The position numbers and the translations under genes were made by a program. Positions 1-5,445 of a stretch of 9,552 nt of DNA are shown here, in pieces (position 1 is the first letter of the stretch; the number at the start of each line of letters is the position of its first letter). This stretch comes from Cyanobacteriota bacterium (GTDB lineage Bacteria > Cyanobacteriota > Cyanobacteriia > Leptolyngbyales > Leptolyngbyaceae): NCBI GenBank assembly GCA_027482985.1, contig JAIXVO010000003.1, positions 1 through 9,552 on the forward strand, in the 5' to 3' direction. The notes below the pieces were generated by a model, which had not been told where the DNA came from, searched no databases, and saw only the letters and a list, made by a program, of their open reading frames with translations.

Positions 1-537
1 AGTCCTCCGTATGGTTGGTTTCCGTCTACACCTGAACTAGCCAAAATGATGCTAGAACAAGTCACGATTCAATCTGGCATAACTGCTTTGGAACCCAGTG
101 CTGGCTCTGGTATCCTGGCTCAGGTAATGCGACAAAGAGGGGCAGTTGTTGATGTCGTTGAACTTGACTTTTGATTCCAAGCTCTTCTGTTCCAGCAAGG
201 TTTCAAAATTGTGGGTAGTAATTTTCTAACGGCCAAAGCTACTAAACTCTATGACCTGATTTTGATGAATCCTCCCTTTTCTGCCAGTTTTGAACAGCGT
301 GGGGTTGATCTGGCACATATTCGTTATGCCTACGGAGAATTTCTGGCTCCGGGTGGACAGTTGGTGAGTGTCGTTAGCAACTCCATGAGTTGTAAGAACT
401 GTCCAAAAGCACAGCAATTCCGGAGATTTCTCAAGCAGATTGATGCAAAGCTCCTTGATTTGCCGTTGGAAATCTTTTGGGGGAGCGATCGCCCCATAAC
501 AGTCGAGAGCCGATTAGTCGTTGCCCACAAAGGCTGA
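1..537 (+). pseudogene. Class I SAM-dependent DNA methyltransferase, 5'-truncated by window and interrupted by in-frame TGA
   Basis: One reading frame runs from the window edge to the TGA at 535-537, broken only by a TGA at 172-174. Before the stop it encodes the SAM-binding motif I (EPSAGSGILA, 91-120) followed by VVDVVEL, the acidic end of strand 2. After the stop it encodes the catalytic motif IV NPPF (268-279), then a conserved-looking AYGEFLAPGGQLVSVVS segment and a C-terminal TVESRLVV strand. This order matches class I methyltransferases of the N6-adenine type, often found on plasmids and phages. Both halves are needed for one fold, so neither fragment should be active alone. A GTG at 211 could start the distal half (108 codons), but that product would lack the SAM site. 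The family call is from motifs. DNA as substrate is inferred from NPPF, which some protein and RNA methylases share. The end overlaps the longest reading of the next gene. Confidence 0.8.
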
Positions 538-598
538 ACGATTAGTAGAGAGTGGTGGCTATCGCCCCCTCTCCCATGCTGAGTTTGGAATTCCATGC

Positions 599-1591
599 AT
601 GGTCAATACAAAAACCAGACCCGCCCAATCCACGACGACAAAAACAACTCGAAGCACCAAACCGAAAGCTTCTGTATTTGAGATTGATCCAGAATTGCTA
701 GACGAACACTATAACCAGGTGCGCCGTCCGCAGTTGCCTTACGGAATTGTCGTTAACGATAAACCAGCAGGCATTTTGATTCCCGCTGACCAGCTTGATA
801 AAGCCGGATGGAAAGCGATGCCGAACGAGGAGGATCTGCATACGGTTGAACTGACGGAAGAAGTGACAGGACTGCTCGTCACTGAAGTGCGGATGCTGGT
901 GCTGGCGTTTGTGCCAGAGTATATTCGCTACAAGGCTGACGTTGAAGAACTGGGCAATACAATGGTTGGATTGTACGATGAGTACCGCCATGTCTTTGAC
1001 AAAAAGACAATGGATGCCTGCTCTGAGCACGCGCTGGTCTTTCTTGATGAAGACAATCAACCACTGCATACAACCCCAGTTGTTGTGCGCTTCAAGAATG
1101 TAGCACTCTGGAGCTTCAAATCAGCCCGTGAAGAGTTCTATCGCAAACTGGAGAAAACGTTTGCCGAAGTCACTGGACAGCGATATTCCGGTAAAAGTGA
1201 TAAGTGGCGCAGTCTGGGCATACTGGAAGTCACTTTCAAAGCCGTAAAGGAGGGCGAGGGCAACAACAAGTCCTGGTGCTGTAAGACGGAGAACATTACG
1301 CCTCCAGCAACAAATAACCTATCTCAGTTGTTTCTGGGTACGTCAACAACAAAAGCATTGGTCTGGAGCATTCACGACGACATCGCAGGCTTTACAGAGC
1401 CGCAGTCGCTTCCTGCCTTGCCTGGTGAGGCTAACGCTCCGGCGTTGCCAGCTACAACTCGTAAGCTCAAAAGTGCTAAACCGATCGCAGAGCCAGATGA
1501 TGAACTCGACGATTTGGATGTCCTTGATACGGAAGCAGAAGCGATCGATGATGATTTCGACTTTGACGATGACGATTTAGACGAGGAATAA
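599..1591 (+). CDS. DUF5895-type cyanobacterial hypothetical protein with acidic C-terminal tail
   Basis: This is an intact 330-residue ORF from the ATG at 599. The frame stays open back to a TTG at 521, but those 26 codons overlap the methyltransferase end, so I prefer the ATG; no strong ribosome site decides it. The first ~25 residues are rich in Lys, Thr and Arg and look disordered. A globular body follows, with FEIDPELLDEHY, the segment LPYGIVVNDKPAGILIPADQ and a later SLGILEVTFKAV. The last 33 residues hold 21 Asp/Glu, with the run DDDFDFDDDDLDEE. I recall this pattern from cyanobacterial DUF5895 proteins, which have no known function; that assignment is from memory. Basic head plus acidic tail resembles single-stranded-DNA-binding proteins, whose acidic tail recruits partners, but I see no OB-fold proof. 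It lies directly after the methyltransferase and may have shared a transcript. A terminator follows 7 nt after the stop. Confidence 0.85.
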   Translation: MVNTKTRPAQSTTTKTTRSTKPKASVFEIDPELLDEHYNQVRRPQLPYGIVVNDKPAGILIPADQLDKAGWKAMPNEEDLHTVELTEEVTGLLVTEVRMLVLAFVPEYIRYKADVEELGNTMVGLYDEYRHVFDKKTMDACSEHALVFLDEDNQPLHTTPVVVRFKNVALWSFKSAREEFYRKLEKTFAEVTGQRYSGKSDKWRSLGILEVTFKAVKEGEGNNKSWCCKTENITPPATNNLSQLFLGTSTTKALVWSIHDDIAGFTEPQSLPALPGEANAPALPATTRKLKSAKPIAEPDDELDDLDVLDTEAEAIDDDFDFDDDDLDEE

Positions 1592-1598
1592 TCGGACA

Positions 1599-1638
1599 GC
1601 CAGCCCTCGTGCTTGATAGAGGACTGGCATTCTTTTTT
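1599..1638 (+). terminator. Intrinsic terminator after the DUF5895-type gene
   Basis: GCCAGCCCTC (1599-1608) pairs with GAGGACTGGC (1619-1628), giving a 10-bp stem with one mismatch and a 10-nt loop. It is followed by a run of seven T (1633-1639). It starts 7 nt after the stop codon at 1591, so it should end the methyltransferase/DUF5895 transcript. Confidence 0.8.
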
Positions 1639-1669
1639 TCCAGTCATCTGCTGATTAGCTAGTTTTAGT

Positions 1670-1699
1670 TTGCCATCTGACAGGTGGACTGTTTTATAT
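1670..1699 (+). promoter_or_regulatory. Possible sigma70-type promoter for the sensor kinase
   Basis: TTGCCA (1670-1675, 5 of 6 to the consensus -35) lies 18 nt before TTATAT (1694-1699, a weak -10). It would leave a leader of about 165 nt, AT-rich near its end, before the ATG at 1874. In AT-rich DNA such matches arise by chance. I see nothing else in the 1640-1864 gap. Confidence 0.2.
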
Positions 1700-1864
1700 C
1701 TCAACATTTGTAAATCCAACTAATGATGGATTTTATTCCTGACCAGATGCCATTGCTCATATCGCCTTGCTATATTGGCGTTTTGGATTTTCTAACAAAA
1801 TTTCTTGAAGATAAAAACTAAATAATTTTTTCTTTCAAATGCTCTTGAATTCCCAGTTGCTCCT

Positions 1865-1868
1865 GAGG
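1865..1868 (+). promoter_or_regulatory. Ribosome binding site setting the kinase start at 1874
   Basis: GAGG lies 5 nt before the ATG at 1874. The alternative in-frame GTG at 1868 overlaps this site and would have no Shine-Dalgarno of its own, so the ATG is the likely start. Confidence 0.55.
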
Positions 1869-1873
1869 TGTCG

Positions 1874-3061
1874 ATGTTAAAGAAGCCGAATTTCAAGAAA
1901 CTCAGTAAACGACGGGCAGTGGCTACCATTAGTGTGAGTGTTGCAATTGTTGCTGGAGTAGTTACGATCAGTAGTTATCTGCTGGTCAGGAAATTGTTAC
2001 TTATCAGTGTGCAGCAAGAAATTCTGGCAGATGCCGAAAAACAGGCGCAACAGATTGATCAGTGGCTGCTGGAAAAGAAAACAGAAGTTGCCACGATCGC
2101 TACCAGCCCTATAACGCGATCTTTCAACTGGAAGGCTGTACAGCCCTATCTGAAAGCTGAACTAAAGCACATGAGCACGTTGGATCGTTTTTTTATTGCA
2201 CCAAGAAATGGTCGCAAAATCTTTACTACCAACAAAGGTCTTTTGCTGATTTCAATTCGCGATCGCACTTATTTTCAACATGCGATTCGGGGCAAGGTGA
2301 CAGTGAGCGATCCGCTCATGAGTCGCAATACGCAAAAGCCCACTCTTGTAATCGCGGCTCCAATTCGCGCAGCAGATGGGAATGCGGTGGGTGTATTGGG
2401 TGGCGAAATCCCGGCTGAACGATTTCAGATTGATGCGCCGGAAATAGGTGGAACGGCTCTCTTTGCCTCAACGGGGCGGTTGATTCGTGCAACTCAACCT
2501 TTGCCCAAAGGATTGATGCAACATTGGCAACCTAATAAAAAAGGCATTGAAAGACAGAAAGATTACACAGTTGCTTACGTACCACTGAAGAAAGCACCCT
2601 GGCTGGTGGCACAGGTGGTTCCACAATCAACGGTAGAAGCTCGTTTAATGCCGCTTAATGCTCTGGTAATTGTAATCAGCAGCTTACTCGTTGTCGCGGT
2701 TGGTGGTGTGTGGCGACAACTTCGATACTCTGTTGCTCTACAACACGAACGGCAGCGCCTCCAATCCTTAATTCGTCATGCTCCTGTTGCAATGGCTATT
2801 TTTGATCGTGCTGGACGAATTATTGTCTACAGTGAATACTGGCTAACAGAAGTCAATCTCCTCGGTAAAAGGATTGTCGGCAATAAATTATGCGTACCTC
2901 ATCACTGGAAAGAAGTTCACCAGCAGGCGATTCGCGGCAAGATTACCCATTGCTCTGAAGAAGCCGTGTTGTTGGATAATGGCACAAATCATTGGCTGAA
3001 ATGGACGATTCAACCGTGGTACCAAGAAGGGCAAATAGGCGGTAGTTTTTTGTTTGTGTAA
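1874..3061 (+). pseudogene. Membrane Cache-PAS sensor half of a histidine kinase, ended by premature TAA
   Basis: The product is 395 residues from the ATG at 1874. A basic N-terminus precedes membrane helix 1 (about residues 15-38). An extracytoplasmic region of about 215 residues follows, with features of a dCache sensor (DAEKQAQQIDQWLLEKK helix, RDRTYFQHAIRGKVTVSDP, later VLGGEIPAERF). Membrane helix 2 is at about 260-282, then a short linker helix and a PAS domain (about 292-395, starting LQSLIRHAPVAMAIFDRAGRIIVYSE). Family members read straight on into HisKA and ATPase domains. Here a TAA (3059-3061) stops translation just after the PAS domain, and the same frame resumes at once with kinase sequence. 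One base change (for example GAA or CAA to TAA) would explain it. The fragment could still be made as a membrane sensor without output, but it cannot signal as a kinase. The ligand cannot be told from sequence; Cache domains commonly bind small metabolites. Confidence 0.85.
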
Positions 3062-3466
3062 CCGATCGACCAACTCGTGCAAGTACGAGAGGCAGCGCTG
3101 GAAACAGCCCGTTTCAAGTCTCAATTTTTAGCTAATATGAGCCACGAGATTCGGACTCCGATGAATGGAGTGTTGGGCAGTACAGAACTGCTGCTGGGAG
3201 ATGGTCTTAATCCACAGCACCGCCGCTTCGTCGAAATCATCCATGCCAATGCCCAGCATCTACTGAAGATCGTCAATGACATCCTGGATCTGTCCAAGTT
3301 AGAAGTGGGCAAACTGGTTCTCGATCGCCACTGGTTTGAGCTGAATCAGTGTTTGGATCAGGTCATCCAGGCGATGGAACCACAAGCAGTCGATAGGCAG
3401 ATTACTTTGTCGGTTCATACCGAGGGCAATGTTTCCAAGCAATTGTATGGAGGGCACCTCGATTAA
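3062..3466 (+). pseudogene. HisKA fragment of the same kinase, cut by the IS
   Basis: This continues the 1874-3061 frame without a shift. It encodes a linker helix, then the HisKA dimerisation domain with the phospho-acceptor motif MSHEIRTPMNGVLG (His codon 3143-3145) and NDILDLSKLEVGKL. It ends at KQLYG, the point where hybrid kinases normally go on with a DPLRLRQIL-type segment leading to the HATPase_c N-box. The IS starts at 3450 and supplies the last codons and the TAA at 3464-3466. A GTG at 3077 opens a 129-codon ORF, but a HisKA domain without an ATPase domain cannot phosphorylate itself. The HATPase_c domain and any receiver domain are missing from the window, so the kinase is dead here twice over. 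Confidence 0.85.
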
Positions 3467-3476
3467 TTGAAACAAG
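3450..3476 (+). repeat. Left terminal inverted repeat of the IS
   Basis: It starts GAGGGCACCTCGA and matches the reverse complement of 4690-4716 at 23 of 27 positions, the first 13 being identical. It sits inside the kinase fragment and contributes its last codons. Confidence 0.85.
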
Positions 3477-3597
3477 GGGAGCCTCAGTCTCACTCGAATT
3501 TCAAAATGAGAAAGTGGTAGCTCAATATGCCCCTCACTCAAGTTGAAACGCGTTCTATTGCACTCTCATCTTGCTCAAAGCTCTGATTTAGACACAC

Positions 3598-4629
3598 CTA
3601 TCCTGCGACAGGACGAGTTTGCCAAAACACCAGACGAATGAAGTTGTAGGTCAAATTCTTCAACCCAATGTTCACCTTGGCTCGCTCTAGCCCAATAGAG
3701 CGCAACAGTTTACCGCCCATCTGCATCACCCACGCGCCAAAAACATGTTCCACTCTGGCACGAGTGTGTGAGCGCTCTTTGTTCGCGGTTTCTTGGTCTT
3801 CCGTCAACGGCCGATTGCGGTACGCCCGTTCATGAATGTGGCTGATGAAGTTTAACGCTGCCAATAATCCCTCAATGGCCACTGAGCGATAGGCACTATC
3901 GGCCCATACTTCATTCCCCTCATTGTCCCCATCCAACACACGCGTCAATTGTTGGCTGTCATGAACCGAGGCCGCCGTAACGCTATAGTGCCGAATGAAG
4001 CCATGCTTGACATCAACATCGATGTGGTTCTTGTAGCCGTAGTAACTCACATCGTTCTTTTTCGTCCACTGGGCATCCCTATCCTTCTGTGACAACCGAT
4101 GCGGATTCTCCTGCCATTCTAGGGGAACCTCTCCCGCTTCTAACTGGGCCTTTTCCGTCTTGCTAATGCGTTGCTTGGGCACCGGCACCAACGTCGCATC
4201 GATAATTTGTCCACCTTGCGCTTGATAACCCTGCTCCCGTAAATATCCTTCAAAGTGCTCAAATAACTCCTCTACTAACTTATGTTCTTGTAAGCGCTTG
4301 CGAAATAACCACACCGTTGTTGCATCGGGAATCGCATCCTCTAAACCCAACCCTAAAAACTGCATGAACGACAGGCGGTCTTTCACTTGATATTCCAATT
4401 CTTCGTCACTGATGTTGTATAACTGCTGCAACACCAACAGCTTCAACATCACAATCACATCCATCGGCTTGCGTCCAGCGTTACTCTTTTTGGGTTTGCC
4501 ATGGATCTGCTCCAGTTGAGGGCGAAACGATTCCCACGGAATCACTCGATTGAGTTCCCCTAACGTTCGTTTCTTTTCCGCAAGCTGGTGCTGACGCTGC
4601 TCTAAATCCCAGAAGCTCTGCTGACCCAT
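3598..4629 (-). CDS. IS5-family DDE transposase
   Basis: This is a 343-residue protein of normal length for the family. The N-terminal region (about 1-125) carries the DUF772-like DNA-binding part, with GRKPMDVIVMLKLLVLQQ, NISDEELEYQVKDRLSFMQFLGL and PDATTVWLFRKRL. The RNase H-like core follows, with the catalytic triad visible as D144 (in IIDATLVP), D244 (in WADSAYRS) and E294 (in RARVEHVFG). The spacing and the context YxxR...E are those of IS5-type enzymes, which cut and paste DNA by binding the inverted repeats. Frame and catalytic residues are intact. It starts at the ATG at 4629, 87 bp inside the right end of the element. It runs opposite to the kinase fragment it interrupts. Confidence 0.95.
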   Translation of the reverse strand: MGQQSFWDLEQRQHQLAEKKRTLGELNRVIPWESFRPQLEQIHGKPKKSNAGRKPMDVIVMLKLLVLQQLYNISDEELEYQVKDRLSFMQFLGLGLEDAIPDATTVWLFRKRLQEHKLVEELFEHFEGYLREQGYQAQGGQIIDATLVPVPKQRISKTEKAQLEAGEVPLEWQENPHRLSQKDRDAQWTKKNDVSYYGYKNHIDVDVKHGFIRHYSVTAASVHDSQQLTRVLDGDNEGNEVWADSAYRSVAIEGLLAALNFISHIHERAYRNRPLTEDQETANKERSHTRARVEHVFGAWVMQMGGKLLRSIGLERAKVNIGLKNLTYNFIRLVFWQTRPVAG

Positions 4630-4658
4630 TGCCGTTCTCGCATAGTCTGATTGCAGTC

Positions 4659-4689
4659 ATTTTACCTTCACAGTCTCACGGTAAGACAA
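4659..4689 (-). promoter_or_regulatory. Possible transposase promoter
   Basis: On the minus strand TTGTCT (4689-4684) is followed after 19 nt by TAAAAT (4664-4659), about 30 bp before the transposase ATG. The spacing is longer than ideal. The position just inside the IS end is where such promoters usually lie. Confidence 0.25.
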
Positions 4690-4716
4690 CTTTTTTGAAT
4701 TTTTCGAGGTGCCCTC
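4690..4716 (-). repeat. Right terminal inverted repeat of the IS
   Basis: It is read on the minus strand from 4716 inward and starts GAGGGCACCTCGA. It is the partner of 3450-3476, with mismatches at positions 14, 15, 20 and 24. Confidence 0.85.
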
Positions 4717-5053
4717 TTGCTCTTAAAGCTGTTGATTGATGAACTGGTCACAGAATCTGAACTCACCCCTTGGGTAACCTCAGTGAACGGAGCGAGCCAA
4801 GGGTTACATGATTCGTTTGAAGCTGCGGCTGTTTTAGCTAAGGCATTGGTAGAGAAAGAAGTGGTTGGTTTTTAGAGAAAGCACATTTGCGAGAAAAAGG
4901 CAATGCTTTTTCTGTCCAAAAACCTTACTGGATTGGGGTAAGGCAAAACCAGAGAGACTGCGTAAGATAACAATAAGTCCTGGAAATACAGTTTGGTTGC
5001 CCCCCAAACGCCCCAGGACGGCTCAATCTCGGTCTCAACCTAAATTGTCCTGA
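4717..5053 (+). pseudogene. 3' remnant of an unrecognised gene, cut by the IS and apparently frameshifted
   Basis: From the IS edge one frame is open to a TAG at 4873-4875 and reads like a real protein end: LLKLLIDELV, TPWVTSVNGASQGL, then a helix DSFEAAAVLAKALVEKEVVGF. A neighbouring frame is open from 4865 to the TGA at 5051-5053 and encodes a basic stretch (FARKRQCFFCPKTLLDWGKA, then TISPGNTVWLPPKRP). The two join smoothly if one T is removed from the T5 run at 4869-4873, giving ...VVGFRESTFARK.... I therefore read both as one gene tail of about 111 codons with a +1 frameshift. No start codon with a ribosome site exists for either part. I do not recognise the family. It shows no similarity to a kinase ATPase or receiver domain, so it is not the missing end of the gene left of the IS. 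The frameshift is an inference; two unrelated chance ORFs remain possible. Confidence 0.5.
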
Positions 5054-5073
5054 TCAGACAAAAATCAGACGTA

Positions 5074-5100
5074 TTGACAATTAACTAGTCCCCCTATCTG
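5074..5100 (+). promoter_or_regulatory. Possible promoter before the 71-codon ORF
   Basis: A perfect -35 hexamer TTGACA (5074-5079) is followed after only 15 nt by TATCTG (5095-5100). That would put the transcript start within a few bases of the ATG at 5112, making it nearly leaderless. The -35 is strong; the -10 and spacing are poor. Confidence 0.25.
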
Positions 5101-5111
5101 GTTCCCACATC

Positions 5112-5327
5112 ATGGAAGACTTGGCTTATCTCTACCTGGCATCGAACGAAGAAGTCGCCCGTACCCACCGCGGTTTTACTCCGGCTCCCTTGCCCACTGC
5201 CTGGGCACCCCCGATACACCCCGCCAAGTCTGGCCCAACAGCCAGCGATCGCGCTCCCGAATCCGCCACGGTACAAGCACCCGACATGGACTTTGACGGC
5301 ATTACCTATCCTTCTTTTTATCTCTAA
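5112..5327 (+). CDS. Small hypothetical protein, 71 residues
   Basis: The ORF begins MEDLAYLYLASNEEVART, an amphipathic helix. A Pro/Ala-rich low-complexity middle follows (TPAPLPTAWAPPIHPAKSGPTAS), and it ends DMDFDGITYPSFYL. There is no signal peptide, membrane helix or metal-binding motif. I do not recognise the family. Support for a real gene is a defined helical start, a TTGACA box upstream, and a terminator-like hairpin 55 nt after the stop. Against it are the missing Shine-Dalgarno and an overlapping 60-codon ORF on the other strand. It contains a HIP1 octamer (5245). It stands alone between the decayed region and the convergent GH57 gene. Confidence 0.5.
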   Translation: MEDLAYLYLASNEEVARTHRGFTPAPLPTAWAPPIHPAKSGPTASDRAPESATVQAPDMDFDGITYPSFYL

Positions 5328-5381
5328 ATCGGCGTGATGGCGATCGCCCGGTAAGATGTGCCAACCGCCATTCCCCCAATT

Positions 5382-5417
5382 GAGACGTGCCAGCGGCGCG
5401 TCTCTACGATATTTTTT
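5382..5417 (+). terminator. Palindromic element acting as likely terminator between convergent genes
   Basis: GAGACGTGCC (5382-5391) pairs with GGCGCGTCTC (5395-5404) around a 3-nt loop, with a single non-Watson-Crick position. T6 follows at 5412-5417. It serves the + strand ORF best because the T run lies on that side, and it also lies 3' of the GH57 gene. The same palindrome core (GAGACGCGCC / GGCGCGTCTC type) recurs in the array at 7174-7364, so it is probably a dispersed repeat recruited as a terminator. Confidence 0.55.
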
Positions 5418-5445
5418 CCTTCCCCTCCCTCCCTATTCCTTGCCT

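Larger units (their letters stand above)
3450..4716 (-). mobile_element. IS5-family insertion sequence, 1267 bp, complete
   Basis: The element is bounded by inverted repeats that both start GAGGGCACCTCGA and match at 23 of 27 positions. It contains one transposase gene on the minus strand, with 121 bp between its stop and the left end and 87 bp between its start and the right end. Size, repeats and a single DDE transposase fit the IS5 family. No HIP1 octamer lies inside it, although they are frequent in the flanks, as expected of a recent arrival. The 4 bases outside the left end (TATG) and right end (TTGC) differ, so no target-site duplication is visible. The interrupted kinase does not resume on the right. 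Transposase and both ends look intact, so the element may still be mobile. Confidence 0.9.

Noticed and set aside
172..174. Selenocysteine or other TGA recoding in the methyltransferase
   Set aside because: No stable hairpin is evident just after the TGA, the site is not a catalytic position, and neighbouring genes are broken by other stop types.
1372..1719. Minus-strand 115-codon ORF opposite the DUF5895-type gene
   Set aside because: Its Ser-rich translation is simply the antisense of the Asp-coding tail, and it crosses the terminator.
3077..3466. Independent gene starting at GTG 3077
   Set aside because: It is in frame with the kinase upstream, starts inside its linker helix and ends in the IS; a kinase fragment, not a gene of its own.
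3450..4716. Passenger or cargo gene inside the IS
   Set aside because: Only the transposase is coding; the remaining ends are 121 and 87 bp with no ORF of note.
4766..4806. Inverted repeat CCCTTGG (4767-4773) / CCAAGGG (4797-4803)
   Set aside because: It is a 7-bp stem with a 23-nt loop, inside a plausible coding frame and with no T run; probably chance.
4865..5053. Independent 62-codon gene starting at TTG 4865
   Set aside because: No ribosome site; it reads better as the frameshifted continuation of the 4717 fragment.
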